DNA of 8,598 nucleotides from Rickettsiaceae bacterium (GCA_021741285.1 JAIOYD010000051.1:1-8598), one strand, 5' to 3'; positions 1-8,556 are shown, numbered from the stretch's first letter. Made by a program: numbers and translations. The notes: generated by a model not told the origin, from the letters alone.

Positions 1-102
1 AAATCTGAGTTTTTGATACCATGGCACCAAAATTTTACGTCCTTGGCAAGGGATATATACAAAAAATAAAGATGCGACCATTTATTTTAAAAATTCCTGA
101 AA
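1..102. other. Intergenic stretch at left edge, no supported gene
   Basis: This stretch lies past the stop codon of the gshB remnant. It contains an 11-base palindrome (CCTTGGCAAGG, 41-51) but no T-run that would make it a convincing terminator. A 32-codon plus-strand frame (ATG at 21, stop at 117-119) is open, but I do not recognise its product. It overlaps the end of the gshB remnant and is probably a chance frame. Confidence 0.4.
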
Positions 103-251
103 TTACGTCAGAAATTTAGAATTTTGACGCAGAGACTCAATATAGTCTACAATTGGTCCAGTTAAATTCAGCTTATAAAGCTGCTCAATTGCTACCAGAC
201 CAGTTGGAGAGGTAATATTAATTTCTATCAATATTCATCTATCATATCGAC
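103..251 (-). pseudogene. gshB: Glutathione synthetase (gshB) 3' remnant, frameshifted
   Basis: Intact GshB is an ATP-grasp enzyme that joins glycine to gamma-glutamylcysteine to make glutathione in the cytoplasm. Read on the minus strand, 251-231 gives VDMIDEY. After a one-base shift, 231-106 gives LIEINITSPTG and then about 30 more residues to a TAA at 105-103. The piece matches the end of the GshB family: a V/L-D-x-I strand, the near-invariant EINxTSPTG motif that shapes the active site, and a short helix ending in an Asp-x-Ile-Glu-like stretch (DYIES). Without the shift the frame stops at once (TGA at 230-228), as if one T had been lost from TATTTG. No clear GshB similarity is seen upstream of about 251, so roughly the first 85% of the gene is absent. 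The call rests on motif recognition by eye. I am fairly sure of the family and of the piece being non-functional. Confidence 0.68.
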
Positions 252-280
252 ACTACCATGCGCGCTTCTTAATATTACCT
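210..280. repeat. 12-bp perfect inverted repeat
   Basis: AGGTAATATTAA at 210-221 is exactly complementary to TTAATATTACCT at 269-280, with a 47-base spacer. The left arm lies inside the conserved Ile-Thr part of the gshB motif and the right arm in non-coding sequence beyond the break in homology. The arms are AT-rich and the loop is long, so a stable RNA hairpin or terminator is unlikely. It may be a scar of a small rearrangement or a coincidence. Confidence 0.4.
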
Positions 281-453
281 GCCTTGTTAAAGTGAGGGTG
301 CGGTTGTAAATTTAGGAAGAGAATAAAATCACAACTATAAGATGAAAAAATCCTGAATTTATACTAATTTAGTAGAGACAATTTATATTTTGGCTTATAT
401 AACTAATCTAAACATAAAAGTGTTAATAGAATAATTATTAAAAAGGAATTGTT
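252..453. other. Spacer between gshB remnant and autotransporter gene
   Basis: No open frame of useful length or RNA gene is recognisable here on either strand. If gshB was once intact, its missing upstream part should have lain in this direction, but no further GshB motif is readable in any minus frame. The right half is very AT-rich and carries the candidate promoter at 375-403. A good Shine-Dalgarno sequence (AAGGAA, 443-448) ends five bases before the autotransporter ATG. Confidence 0.5.
375..403 (+). promoter_or_regulatory. Candidate sigma-70 promoter for the autotransporter gene
   Basis: GAGACA (375-380, four of six to TTGACA) is followed by exactly 17 bases and then TATAAC (398-403, five of six to TATAAT). 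Transcription would start near 410, giving a leader of about 44 bases that contains the AAGGAA ribosome site. In DNA this AT-rich such matches also arise by chance, so the call is tentative. Confidence 0.4.
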
Positions 454-1962
454 ATGAAAAAAATATTTACAGTATTTTTGTTGAACCTCTTATTTGCAAC
501 AAATAGCATTGCTGACACTAGGTTAATATTAGGTGATACAGCAAACCCGCTTTTTGCAGCGAATTTTAGTACTGGAAATATAACAATACATAATCAAGAA
601 TATACTATTACTGACCCGGCGCAATTAACTCCTTTGCTAAAAGGAGTACTAAAGTATAATACCACCGGGGGTTTTACCCTATTAGGCAAATACTATCAAT
701 CAATATTTGCTCTTCCTGGAGATATTACTCTTCGCAGTGATGGTGGCCCTAATGATCCTGCTCCTGCACTCTTTAATATGATTACAGAGATACTTAGGAA
801 CGCTGCGACATTTGATCCTACATTCGATGCATTTCAACAAGATGTAACTCAAAAGCAAGCTGCTTTACAAGAAACTGTAAAAGTACTTATATCGAATTTA
901 AGTAAAAATGAAGAATATATAAAAATTTTGCAAGGCCAAACGCAGGCCTTATTTGACCAGATAAATCCGCAATCAAGTTTTTCTAGCTTAAGCTCTCTCC
1001 AAGCCCCAGACACTTTAACAACAGATAGTTTACTTTCCACAACCGAGATTGTTAGCGATATAGTAAATAATAGAGTGTTAGAATTTAATATAGCTGAAGC
1101 TAAAGGAGAAACAAGTGGTATAGCTGCTGGTGATGATCTATTGAAATCTTATGGATTGTGGGTAAAAGGCTTTTTATCTTATGCTAAGCAAGAAGAGGTA
1201 AATCTTTTACCAGAACATAAAGATCGTCAAGGAGGATTTACGGTAGGTTTTGACGTAGGAGAAGATTATATTGTAGGGATAGCCTATACTGCTGCACATA
1301 GCAAAATAAAGCATCCTAATAATATAGAAACTATAGAAAGCAACCTAGGTACTCTATATAATTTACTCAATTTCGATAATAATTTATTTTTTAGTGGACA
1401 AGCTAGATACGGTAAAGCTGATATCAACAAACTTAGAAGCACTAATGATTTAGGCAATAATGTGGCCAGAGGAGATACTAAGGCAACCTTGGCTGGAGGC
1501 CGTATGGACCTAGGTTATTATTATAATTTTGTAAATAATTTACAATTGATACCAACGATTGGAGTATCACATGACGATATTACGGTAAAAAAATATACAG
1601 AAACTGGAGGGGGCCTTAACCGTACAGTTAACAGAAGAAATGGAAATAAAACAGCAGCTTTATTAGGAGTAATAATTAATTACTCTATAAACACATCAAC
1701 ACTTGTAATAATACCTGAATTACATATTAACATCGATCACACAGTGAAAAGGAAAAATGATAAAACAACTATTACTTTGTTTACAGGAATGGTGCCTGTT
1801 GAAACCCTAGCAGGTAAGCCATCCAAAACACTTTATAAAATTGGGACTTCGGTGAAAATATCAAAAATACAAAGTTTTGATCTCAGTGTTGGGTATGATC
1901 TAGCATTAGGTAAGAAATATTATTCACATGCTGGTTCTATACAAACTAGGGTCAATTTTTAA
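454..1962 (+). CDS. Autotransporter (type V secretion) with short unknown passenger
   Basis: This is probably a self-secreting outer-membrane protein. Residues 1-20 form a signal peptide (KK, hydrophobic core, SIA cleavage site before Asp21). Residues about 21-195 are a passenger I cannot assign to a family. Within it, about 125-170 is helical and Glu/Gln/Lys-rich and could form a coiled coil. A linker helix near 198-225 leads, through an AGD turn, to YGLWVKGF at 233-240. That is a typical start of an autotransporter beta-domain, as in rickettsial Sca/rOmp proteins. The barrel of about 270 residues alternates polar and hydrophobic strands and ends in a terminal Phe (RVNF), the signal read by the BAM complex. 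The whole protein contains no cysteine. The passenger is far shorter than those of the large Sca adhesins. The start is supported by AAGGAA five bases upstream. Barrel and secretion are confident; adhesion or any other passenger role is unproven. Confidence 0.88.
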   Translation: MKKIFTVFLLNLLFATNSIADTRLILGDTANPLFAANFSTGNITIHNQEYTITDPAQLTPLLKGVLKYNTTGGFTLLGKYYQSIFALPGDITLRSDGGPNDPAPALFNMITEILRNAATFDPTFDAFQQDVTQKQAALQETVKVLISNLSKNEEYIKILQGQTQALFDQINPQSSFSSLSSLQAPDTLTTDSLLSTTEIVSDIVNNRVLEFNIAEAKGETSGIAAGDDLLKSYGLWVKGFLSYAKQEEVNLLPEHKDRQGGFTVGFDVGEDYIVGIAYTAAHSKIKHPNNIETIESNLGTLYNLLNFDNNLFFSGQARYGKADINKLRSTNDLGNNVARGDTKATLAGGRMDLGYYYNFVNNLQLIPTIGVSHDDITVKKYTETGGGLNRTVNRRNGNKTAALLGVIINYSINTSTLVIIPELHINIDHTVKRKNDKTTITLFTGMVPVETLAGKPSKTLYKIGTSVKISKIQSFDLSVGYDLALGKKYYSHAGSIQTRVNF

Positions 1963-2155
1963 AGTATAATAGTATCCAAAAACTAGATTAGAAAAATTTG
2001 CGACACTACCTATATCAATGATATCCGTTATGATACCTGTTTTTAAATTCGAGTGGCTGCTTTAAAAGTAGAAATACTAATAATATTTGGAGTTTTAATT
2101 TTACTTTTTTTGTTTTTAAGTTAATCTGTAACGACTTAAACTACAATCAATTTTT
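1963..2155. other. Intergenic gap between autotransporter gene and ugd
   Basis: This 193-base gap is AT-rich. It holds a short perfect hairpin (ATATC-AAT-GATAT, 2012-2024) that is not followed by a T-run, so it is not a standard terminator. T-rich tracts lie at 2103-2117. A plus frame with no upstream ATG is open from 1973 to a TAA at 2063-2065 (about 30 codons) and matches nothing I know. TACAAT (2142-2147) resembles a -10 box, but it has no properly spaced -35 and sits only nine bases before the ugd ATG. Confidence 0.45.
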
Positions 2156-3460
2156 ATGCGCATAACTTTTATTGGAACGGGCTATGTTGGTCTTGTATCA
2201 GGTGTGATGATGAGTCATGTGGGGCATGATGTAATATGCCTTGATCTCGATAAAGAGAAGATACAAATGCTTAAAGGTAAAAAAACACCAATTTTTGAAC
2301 CAGGCCTTAATGAATATATCGATAAATATGCTAATACGGAGAGACTAAGTTTTGTACATGGATATGATAGCTTAATAAAAGACTCCGAGTGTGTATTTAT
2401 TACTGTTGGTACCCCACCTAAAAATGATGGAGATGCGGATTTAAGCGGTATCTTTGCTGCTGTTGCTGAAGTTTGCAAATATGTGAACCACCATTGTGTT
2501 ATTGTAATAAAATCCACTGTACCTCCAGGAACTTGCTCGGCAATTCAAGCATTTATTATTAATAATGGTTTTGGTAATGTAGTAGTTTCCAATCCTGAAT
2601 TCTTGCGGGAAGGGTGTGCGATTAAGGATTTCTTACAGCCAGATAGAATAGTTATAGGGACCGACTCACGTGAGGCGTTGCATACTATGCATGCAGTTTA
2701 TGCGTCTATGATAAATGATGGAATTGCAATTGTTGAAACGGATTTAACGACCTCTGAACTTATTAAATATGCTTCTAATACATTTTTGGCAAATAAAATT
2801 GCATTTATTAATGAAATGGCTGATTTATGTGAAATTGTGGGAGCAGATATCACGACGCTTGCAAGAGGGGTTGGTTTAGATAAAAGAATAGGCGAAAGCT
2901 TCTTAAAAGCAGGACCAGGATTCGGAGGTTCGTGTTTCCCCAAAGATATTCTTGCGTTGCAAAAGTTATCTCAAAAAGTAGATTCTGATTTTCTAGTACT
3001 AGATGCTGTAATTCAAGCTAATAGTAACAGACCAAATGCCATGATTAAAAAAATCATTTCAGCTATTGGAGGGACTATTACTGGTAAGAAATTAGCTATA
3101 CTTGGTTTGACTTATAAAGCGGGGACAGATGACTTAAGAAGCAGCCCAGCAGTAGATTTGATTCATAAGTTACAAGAGCTTGATGTACGAGTTGTGGCCT
3201 ACGATCCAGAAGGTATGGTAAATGTTCATAAATATTTTGAAAAGTTAGAATGCGCACATTCTATGATGGAAGCAATAAAGGAGGCTGATGCAATTATTAT
3301 TGCTACTGAGTGGGAAGAGTTTAAGGCAATGGATTTGATAAAGGTAAAAGCTTTGTTAAAGTTTCCAATAATTATAGATTTACGTAATATTCTAGATGCT
3401 AATAAGTTAGAGTTGAATGGTTTTAAATACTACTCCGTAGGCAGAAAAAGTGGAAAGTAA
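2156..3460 (+). CDS. ugd: UDP-glucose 6-dehydrogenase
   Basis: This cytoplasmic enzyme oxidises UDP-glucose twice with NAD+ to give UDP-glucuronate, a precursor of acidic polysaccharides and of sugars derived from it. At 434 residues it is full length. The N-terminal Rossmann fold opens with GTGYVG at 7-12. Further family motifs are GTPPK at 85-89, STVPPGT at 120-126 and NPEFLREG at 146-153. The central helix carries [11 protein letters not shown] around Lys214. The catalytic loop GGSCFPKD places the nucleophile at Cys260 and the conserved Asp at 264. The C-terminal UDP-binding domain starts near 310 ([20 protein letters not shown]). The ATG is fixed by the canonical [12 protein letters not shown] start, although no good Shine-Dalgarno sequence precedes it. 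The last 11 bases overlap dnaE. A GDP-mannose or UDP-ManNAc dehydrogenase of the same superfamily is possible, but these motifs fit Ugd best. Confidence 0.95.
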   Translation: MRITFIGTGYVGLVSGVMMSHVGHDVICLDLDKEKIQMLKGKKTPIFEPGLNEYIDKYANTERLSFVHGYDSLIKDSECVFITVGTPPKNDGDADLSGIFAAVAEVCKYVNHHCVIVIKSTVPPGTCSAIQAFIINNGFGNVVVSNPEFLREGCAIKDFLQPDRIVIGTDSREALHTMHAVYASMINDGIAIVETDLTTSELIKYASNTFLANKIAFINEMADLCEIVGADITTLARGVGLDKRIGESFLKAGPGFGGSCFPKDILALQKLSQKVDSDFLVLDAVIQANSNRPNAMIKKIISAIGGTITGKKLAILGLTYKAGTDDLRSSPAVDLIHKLQELDVRVVAYDPEGMVNVHKYFEKLECAHSMMEAIKEADAIIIATEWEEFKAMDLIKVKALLKFPIIIDLRNILDANKLELNGFKYYSVGRKSGK

Positions 3461-6400
3461 CTCTCCTGCAAATCTCAGATATATTCATTTTAGAACTCAG
3501 AGTTCATATTCACTCCTTGAGAGTTCTCTAAAAATTGAGGACATAATTAGGCTTACATCGACTAATAGAATGACAAGTGTTTGTCTGGCAGATAGAAATA
3601 ATTTATTTGCATCACTGGAATTCGCTATGGCAGCAGTGGAGTCAAAAATTCAACCGATTCACGGTATAATATTAAATGTCCTTTTTAGCAATAAAGGTAA
3701 AAAGGAGTTTGCTGAGATTTTGCTCATTGCCAAAGATAAGACTGGTTATCTCAATTTACTACAACTTGCAAGTTTTATATATACCAAGAATGATCGATCA
3801 ATTTGTAATCATATTACCTTTGCCGATTTGTCGGAACATAACGATGGATTGATTGTTTTATCTGCTTATGCTGATGGTGTAATTGGTAGATTATTGCTTG
3901 AGAACTCTAGAGAAACGGCTGTTTATGCTGCCAAAAAATTAAAAGAGATATTTGGAAATCGATTTTACTTTGAAATAATGCGCCATGGTTATGCTAAAGA
4001 GAAACAAATTGAATCAGAGTATCTTAAGATAGCAAGTCAGCTTGAAATTCCTCTATTAGCAACAAATCACGTAGTGTTTACAGACATATCAATGCATGAA
4101 GCTCATGATGTATTACTATGCATTTCTCAATCAGTTGTGCGTGAAGAACAAAAGCGTAAACGTGTTAGCAACCAATGCTATTTTAAAAGTGTTGATGAAA
4201 TGGTGGAATTATTTAAAGATCTACCAGAAGCCATCGAAAATACGGTGCATTTAGCAACTCGTTGTTACGTTATGGCAGAAACCTCTCCGCCGTCTTTACC
4301 GAATTTTTCTGATGGAACATTGTCTGAAGAGGAGTTGTTACGTAGGTATGTAAGCGAGGGGTTAGAGTTTCGGCTAAATCAGAAATTTATTAAGGAAAAA
4401 GTTGATCTTAATGATCAACAAGAAATAAAGCAGCAATATATACAACGACTTGAGTATGAGCTTAATATTCTTTGTACAATGAATTTTTCTGGATATTTTC
4501 TGATAGTTTCTGACTTTATTAAATGGAGTAAAGCCAAAGGCATTGCAGTTGGACCTGGTAGAGGATCTGGAGCTGGGTCAGTTGTAGCTTGGCTATTACA
4601 GATTACTGATTTGGACCCTATTAAATTTGGTCTACTTTTTGAGAGATTTCTTAACCCGGAGAGAATATCCATGCCGGATTTTGATATCGATTTTTGTCAG
4701 GAGAGAAGGGAAGAAGTAATTTCATATGTTCGTTCTAAATATGGTGATGAAAGAGTTGGGCAGATAATTACCTTTGGTAAAATGCAAGCAAAGGCTGTAA
4801 TTAAGGATGTCTCAAGAGTTCTGGGTTTAAATTATAGAACCGCCGAATATTTAACTGAATTGGTACCATTTAATGCCGTTCATCCAGTTACTTTAAGCCA
4901 AGCAATGAATGATGTAGCTGAGCTTAAAGCTGCTGCTGCTGGTAAAGGCTTATACACTATTGAAGGCGATAATGAGCTAATAAAACAAGTATTATCTACT
5001 TCTCTTGTCTTGGAAGGATTACATAGACATTCCTCAACTCATGCCGCTGGCGTTGTTATAGCAAATCAGGATCTTACAAAAATTGTTCCAGTTTATAAGG
5101 ATATTAATTCTGATATGCTAGTGGTGCAATATTCAATGAAATATGCTGAAGCAGCTGGGCTTGTAAAGATTGATCTTCTTGGGCTACAGACTCTTACGGT
5201 AATTACTAAGACTCTTGGGCTACTTGGAAACAGAGGCATTAAAATTGATATTGATACTGTGCCCTATGATGATAAAGCAACTTATGACATGCTGTCACAA
5301 GGTTTAAGCACCGGAGTATTTCAGTTTGAAAGTGTAGGAATGAAAAATGCTCTTAGAAAGCTTGGTCCAGATAATATTCACGATATAATTGCACTAGGTG
5401 CTCTATATCGTCCTGGGCCTATGGATAATATACCAACTTTTATCGCTTGTAAGCATGGGCTCCAAGAAGTAGATTACTTGCATCCTCTGCTTGAACCTAT
5501 ATTGAAGTTTACTTATGGAGTAATAGTATATCAAGAGCAAGTAATGGAAATTGCACGAGTTCTTGCCGGATATAGCTTAGGATCAGCTGATTTACTTCGG
5601 CGTGCGATGGGTAAAAAAGTTAAAAGTGAAATGGATGCGCAAGAAGAAATTTTTGTCAGCGGTGCTGTTAGTAATAATGTTTCAGCCAACCAGGCAAAAT
5701 CAATTTTTGCCACAGTAGCAAAGTTTGCCGGTTATGGTTTCAACAAAGCTCATGCTTCCGCATATGGTGTTATTTCTTATCAAACTGCTTATTTAAAAGC
5801 TAATTTTCCAACTGAATTTTTAGTAGCCTCATTGAATTTAGATATTGATAACAGTGATAAAATGAGCATATTTTTGCAGGAAGCAAAAATGTTTCATATT
5901 AAAGTAATGTCGCCAGATATTAATAAATCTGCGGGTTTATTTAGTATTGAGTATAATGGGGAAGAAAGAGCTATAATCTTTGCTTTTGGAGCAATTAAAA
6001 ATGTAACAAGCATTTTTGGTAAATTGATTGTGCAAGAAAGAGCAAATAATGGGGATTTTAAGTCAATAATAGATTTTGCAGAAAGAATTGATCCAAAAAT
6101 AATTAATAGGCGTTTACTAGAAAATATTATTAAAGCTGGTTGTTTTGACCAATTACATTCTAATCGCAATGCTTTGATACAAAGTGTTCCTAAAATTCTT
6201 GCATATTGTGCATCATACCATCTAGAGCAAAAATCAAACCAATTTAGTCTTATTTCAGTTGAGGCTGTCAGTTCAGATGTGCTAGTGAGCGCTGATGAGT
6301 TTCCTAGTGCTGATATGGCATTTTTTGAATTTGATGTACTAGGTCTATTTTTGAAAAACCATCCATTATCTGATGTAATGGATTCGCTAGAAAAATGCGG

Positions 6401-6908
6401 GATTAAAAATTCTAACTATATAAAAGAAACTTTACCAGAAGGATCTTATCAACACAAATTAGCGGGGGTAATAACCAAAAAAGACGCTCGTATGTCTCAA
6501 AGAGGCAGATTTGTAACTTTAATATTATCAGATCCAGAGGGTATTTTTGAAGTCACAATTTATAATGATGATGTCTTCAAAAATTATGCTAATCTAATCA
6601 ATGTCAAAGAACAAGTTGTAGTAACTTGCGATATTCTTAAAGATAAAGGTGGCTTGCGTTTGACTGCTAGTTGTTTTGCCACTATCGATTCCGAGTTGCA
6701 GGGAGTTTGTCATGAAATTAACCTTTATCCCCAAAATAAAGATGAGCTTGCCTCGGTACTAAGTATTTTGCAGCAAAAAGTTAACAAGACTAAAAATAAT
6801 AGCTCGATTAACTTATTTGTACGCACCGAAGGAAGTTTTGTTGCCAAGGTTAATATGCCAGCTTGTTTTTATCTTGAAGAAAAAGATTTACGAGAATTAT
6901 CACAATAA
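3450..6908 (+). CDS. dnaE: DNA polymerase III alpha subunit
   Basis: This is the catalytic polymerase of the replicative holoenzyme. At 1152 residues it is full length (the E. coli protein has 1160). The PHP domain spans about 10-280; its metal site looks degenerate because the usual HxHxH reads H13-F-R-T-Q17. The polymerase core has [10 protein letters not shown] at 368-377 and PDFDIDF with Asp412 and Asp414. The third catalytic Asp is Asp575 in [15 protein letters not shown] lies at 527-534, YRPGPMDN at 653-660 and GYGFNKAHA at 761-769. A helix-hairpin-helix region follows at about 840-930 and an OB fold at about 1003-1080, with a short tau-binding tail. It starts at GTG inside the end of ugd. 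An in-frame TAG at 3438-3440 bars an earlier start, and the next ATG would remove about 40 residues of the PHP domain. Coupling of its translation to ugd is likely. Confidence 0.97.
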   Translation: MESNSPANLRYIHFRTQSSYSLLESSLKIEDIIRLTSTNRMTSVCLADRNNLFASLEFAMAAVESKIQPIHGIILNVLFSNKGKKEFAEILLIAKDKTGYLNLLQLASFIYTKNDRSICNHITFADLSEHNDGLIVLSAYADGVIGRLLLENSRETAVYAAKKLKEIFGNRFYFEIMRHGYAKEKQIESEYLKIASQLEIPLLATNHVVFTDISMHEAHDVLLCISQSVVREEQKRKRVSNQCYFKSVDEMVELFKDLPEAIENTVHLATRCYVMAETSPPSLPNFSDGTLSEEELLRRYVSEGLEFRLNQKFIKEKVDLNDQQEIKQQYIQRLEYELNILCTMNFSGYFLIVSDFIKWSKAKGIAVGPGRGSGAGSVVAWLLQITDLDPIKFGLLFERFLNPERISMPDFDIDFCQERREEVISYVRSKYGDERVGQIITFGKMQAKAVIKDVSRVLGLNYRTAEYLTELVPFNAVHPVTLSQAMNDVAELKAAAAGKGLYTIEGDNELIKQVLSTSLVLEGLHRHSSTHAAGVVIANQDLTKIVPVYKDINSDMLVVQYSMKYAEAAGLVKIDLLGLQTLTVITKTLGLLGNRGIKIDIDTVPYDDKATYDMLSQGLSTGVFQFESVGMKNALRKLGPDNIHDIIALGALYRPGPMDNIPTFIACKHGLQEVDYLHPLLEPILKFTYGVIVYQEQVMEIARVLAGYSLGSADLLRRAMGKKVKSEMDAQEEIFVSGAVSNNVSANQAKSIFATVAKFAGYGFNKAHASAYGVISYQTAYLKANFPTEFLVASLNLDIDNSDKMSIFLQEAKMFHIKVMSPDINKSAGLFSIEYNGEERAIIFAFGAIKNVTSIFGKLIVQERANNGDFKSIIDFAERIDPKIINRRLLENIIKAGCFDQLHSNRNALIQSVPKILAYCASYHLEQKSNQFSLISVEAVSSDVLVSADEFPSADMAFFEFDVLGLFLKNHPLSDVMDSLEKCGIKNSNYIKETLPEGSYQHKLAGVITKKDARMSQRGRFVTLILSDPEGIFEVTIYNDDVFKNYANLINVKEQVVVTCDILKDKGGLRLTASCFATIDSELQGVCHEINLYPQNKDELASVLSILQQKVNKTKNNSSINLFVRTEGSFVAKVNMPACFYLEEKDLRELSQ

Positions 6909-6957
6909 ATTGCTTTGAAATTCCCATGCAGAGTGATTGAGTTTTATAAAATGATCT

Positions 6958-7707
6958 TTATATACTAAACTCTAGAATGTTTTTTTCATATTTTTCTATT
7001 ACCTCATTTACAGACCCATCGGCGACTATTTTGCCATGCTGCAACCATATTATTCTTTTACAAAAATCGCGAACTAGTTCCATGGAATGTGAGCTTAAAA
7101 TCAGAGTGCAATCTCGAGATAAGAACTCCTCTAGTCTTTTTTTTGCTTTCGCTGCAAATTGTGCATCACCTGTACCCATTACTTCGTCGGCTACTAAAAT
7201 CTCTGGCTCGATTGATGTAGAAGTAGCAAAAGCCAGTCTAAGATTCATTCCTGTAGAATAAGTTCTAATAGGTTGATGGATAAAATCACCTAACTCAGAA
7301 AATTCAATTATTTCAGGTATTTTTTTCTCTGCTTCAGTTTTGCTTATACCAAGAAACATTAATCTTATAATAATGTTTTCAATCCCTGTTAAATGATCTT
7401 CAAATCCTGTATGGAAATCAAGTAAAGGTGATACCCTACCATCGACTACTACTTTGCCTTTTGATGGGTGAAAAATACCTGCTATTGTTCTAAGCAATGT
7501 TGTTTTACCCGCACCATTTAGTCCTATGATTCCTAATTTTTCACCCTTTTTTATAGAAAAAGATAATTCATCTAAGGCTCTAAAAGTTTTTGCAGTAGGT
7601 CTTTGTGCTTTCGCATAAAAATTTAATAACGCATTTTTAATGCTATATGCATCGTCACTATCCAGATAATAATCTACTGCTACCTTATGTAACTCAACTG
7701 CGTTCAT
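6958..7707 (-). CDS. Polysaccharide ABC transporter ATPase (Wzt/RfbE/KpsT-like)
   Basis: This is the nucleotide-binding half of an inner-membrane exporter for lipid-linked polysaccharide, paired with the adjacent permease. Taking the ATG at 7707-7705, the protein has 249 residues. Walker A is GLNGAGKT at 62-69. The signature is YSTGM at 150-154, the variant typical of the Wzt/TagH/KpsT group in place of LSGGQ. Walker B is EILVADE ending at Glu175, the D-loop Asp is 181 and the switch His is 207 (SSHS). An ATG nine codons upstream (7734) is in frame but lies inside the permease. The ATGA overlap at 7707-7704 and the family-like start MNAVELHKVAVDY favour the shorter form. The protein ends soon after the ATPase fold, so it lacks the extra C-terminal carbohydrate-binding domain of E. 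coli O9a-type Wzt. The exported glycan cannot be read from the sequence. Confidence 0.92.
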   Translation of the reverse strand: MNAVELHKVAVDYYLDSDDAYSIKNALLNFYAKAQRPTAKTFRALDELSFSIKKGEKLGIIGLNGAGKTTLLRTIAGIFHPSKGKVVVDGRVSPLLDFHTGFEDHLTGIENIIIRLMFLGISKTEAEKKIPEIIEFSELGDFIHQPIRTYSTGMNLRLAFATSTSIEPEILVADEVMGTGDAQFAAKAKKRLEEFLSRDCTLILSSHSMELVRDFCKRIIWLQHGKIVADGSVNEVIEKYEKNILEFSI

Positions 7708-8525
7708 GCCCAAAACGGCACAAGCCGCCCCCATCTTTTTGCTAGAATAATCTGGAAAATAAGCAGGAAGATTGTAAAACCAATAGCTATGATATATTGA
7801 GTTAACTCGGCAAATCCTGCATTAATAATTGGATATCTTACAACTTCAATTAGCGAAGCAAAAGGATTCATATAAACAACTATACTAATTCCCTTTTTTA
7901 TTAAAATTTCAGGAGGAAATATTACTGGGGTGACGATAAACAATAATGAAAAAAGCCCCGTCAATGCGTGTTGAAAATCTCGATAACGCAACCCTAGATA
8001 GGCCATAGTTCCACTTGCAGCATAGAAATAAACTAACAAAATCAGTAACCCAGGAATAGCGTATAGTACACCAACGAAGCTAAACTTGTTAAAAGCAATA
8101 AAGACAATCAAAGCTGTTATCAAGCCAATCATAAGGTAATATGTATTTGTTAGTAATGAGCGAAAAATAAATACTGATTGAGGTAACGGAAATTGCTTTA
8201 TATATCCACGTGCCTGGATAAAAATAGTACAGCTTTCTACCATTGAGGCGACAATAAATCCCCAAATTGCAATGCCTACAACCAAAAATGGAATAAATGT
8301 AGCGCTATCAACCGCAAACATTCTTGACCACACTATGCTGGCAATTAAAGCAAACATCAATTGCTGTACTACTAACCATCCAATTCCGAGATAAGAACGC
8401 CTAAACCTGTTTTGTAAATCTTGCTTGGACAAAAAATAGTACAAGTCAAAGTGCTTTATAGCGGTATTTAGTATAGTTAATTTTTTATGACTCATAACGT
8501 ATAGTAATAATTTTATAGTCTTCAT
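7704..8525 (-). CDS. Polysaccharide ABC-2 transporter permease (Wzm/RfbA/KpsM-like)
   Basis: This is the membrane half of the exporter, probably two copies per complex with two ATPase subunits. A cytosolic N-terminus carries the family motif RFRRSYLGIGW (40-50). It is followed by about six hydrophobic segments near 50-70, 77-97, 124-146, 151-177, 188-209 and 240-262. RYRDF (180-184) and MNPF (219-222) also match ABC-2 polysaccharide permeases. At 273 residues the length is normal. The stop TGA overlaps the ATPase ATG, so the two are almost certainly co-transcribed and translationally coupled. The start is uncertain: ATG at 8525 adds ten mostly hydrophobic residues, and ATG at 8495 (MSHKKLT) would also give a normal family N-terminus. 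Neither has a clear Shine-Dalgarno sequence. An O-antigen, capsule or other surface glycan are all possible cargoes. Confidence 0.92.
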   Translation of the reverse strand: MKTIKLLLYVMSHKKLTILNTAIKHFDLYYFLSKQDLQNRFRRSYLGIGWLVVQQLMFALIASIVWSRMFAVDSATFIPFLVVGIAIWGFIVASMVESCTIFIQARGYIKQFPLPQSVFIFRSLLTNTYYLMIGLITALIVFIAFNKFSFVGVLYAIPGLLILLVYFYAASGTMAYLGLRYRDFQHALTGLFSLLFIVTPVIFPPEILIKKGISIVVYMNPFASLIEVVRYPIINAGFAELTQYIIAIGFTIFLLIFQIILAKRWGRLVPFWA

Positions 8526-8528
8526 AAA

Positions 8529-8556
8529 ATATTAGACAGAAATTATATATAATCAA
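8529..8556 (-). promoter_or_regulatory. Candidate promoter for the exporter operon
   Basis: Reading the minus strand, TTGATT (8556-8551) is followed after 16 bases by TAATAT (8534-8529), a fair sigma-70 match. Transcription would begin close to 8522, at or just inside the first possible permease codon. The mRNA would then be leaderless, or translation would start at the second ATG (8495). TATAAT also occurs at 8547-8542, without a matching -35. The stretch is very AT-rich, so confidence is low. Confidence 0.3.

Noticed and set aside
21..119. A 32-codon plus-strand frame starting MAPKFYVLGKGY.
   Set aside because: It has no recognisable family and no ribosome site, and it overlaps the end of the gshB remnant; length alone does not support a gene.
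248..2010. The 10-base direct repeat CGACACTACC at 248-257 and 2001-2010 flanks the autotransporter gene and touches the gshB break, suggesting insertion of the gene by a mobile event.
   Set aside because: A shared 10-mer is expected by chance many times in a window of this size. Joining the outer flanks does not restore GshB sequence, and no transposase or longer repeat is present.
1973..2065. A short plus frame reading KFATLPISMISVMIPVFKFE after the autotransporter gene.
   Set aside because: It has no start codon near its beginning and no similarity I can name; about 30 open codons can arise by chance.
2215..2943. Two minus-strand open frames opposite ugd.
   Set aside because: They are antisense to a strongly conserved enzyme and their translations show no domain or motif.
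4415..6169. Three minus-strand open frames opposite dnaE.
   Set aside because: They lie entirely within the conserved polymerase gene and have no independent coding evidence.
6943..6964. A six-base inverted repeat (TATAAA/TTTATA) between the convergent dnaE and exporter genes as a bidirectional terminator.
   Set aside because: The stem has no G or C pairs and would be too weak; no GC-rich stem with a T-run is seen in the 49-base gap.
6977..7261. A plus-strand open frame of 94 codons opposite the ATPase gene.
   Set aside because: It is antisense to the signature and Walker B region of a clear ABC ATPase; the Ser-rich product has no recognisable features.
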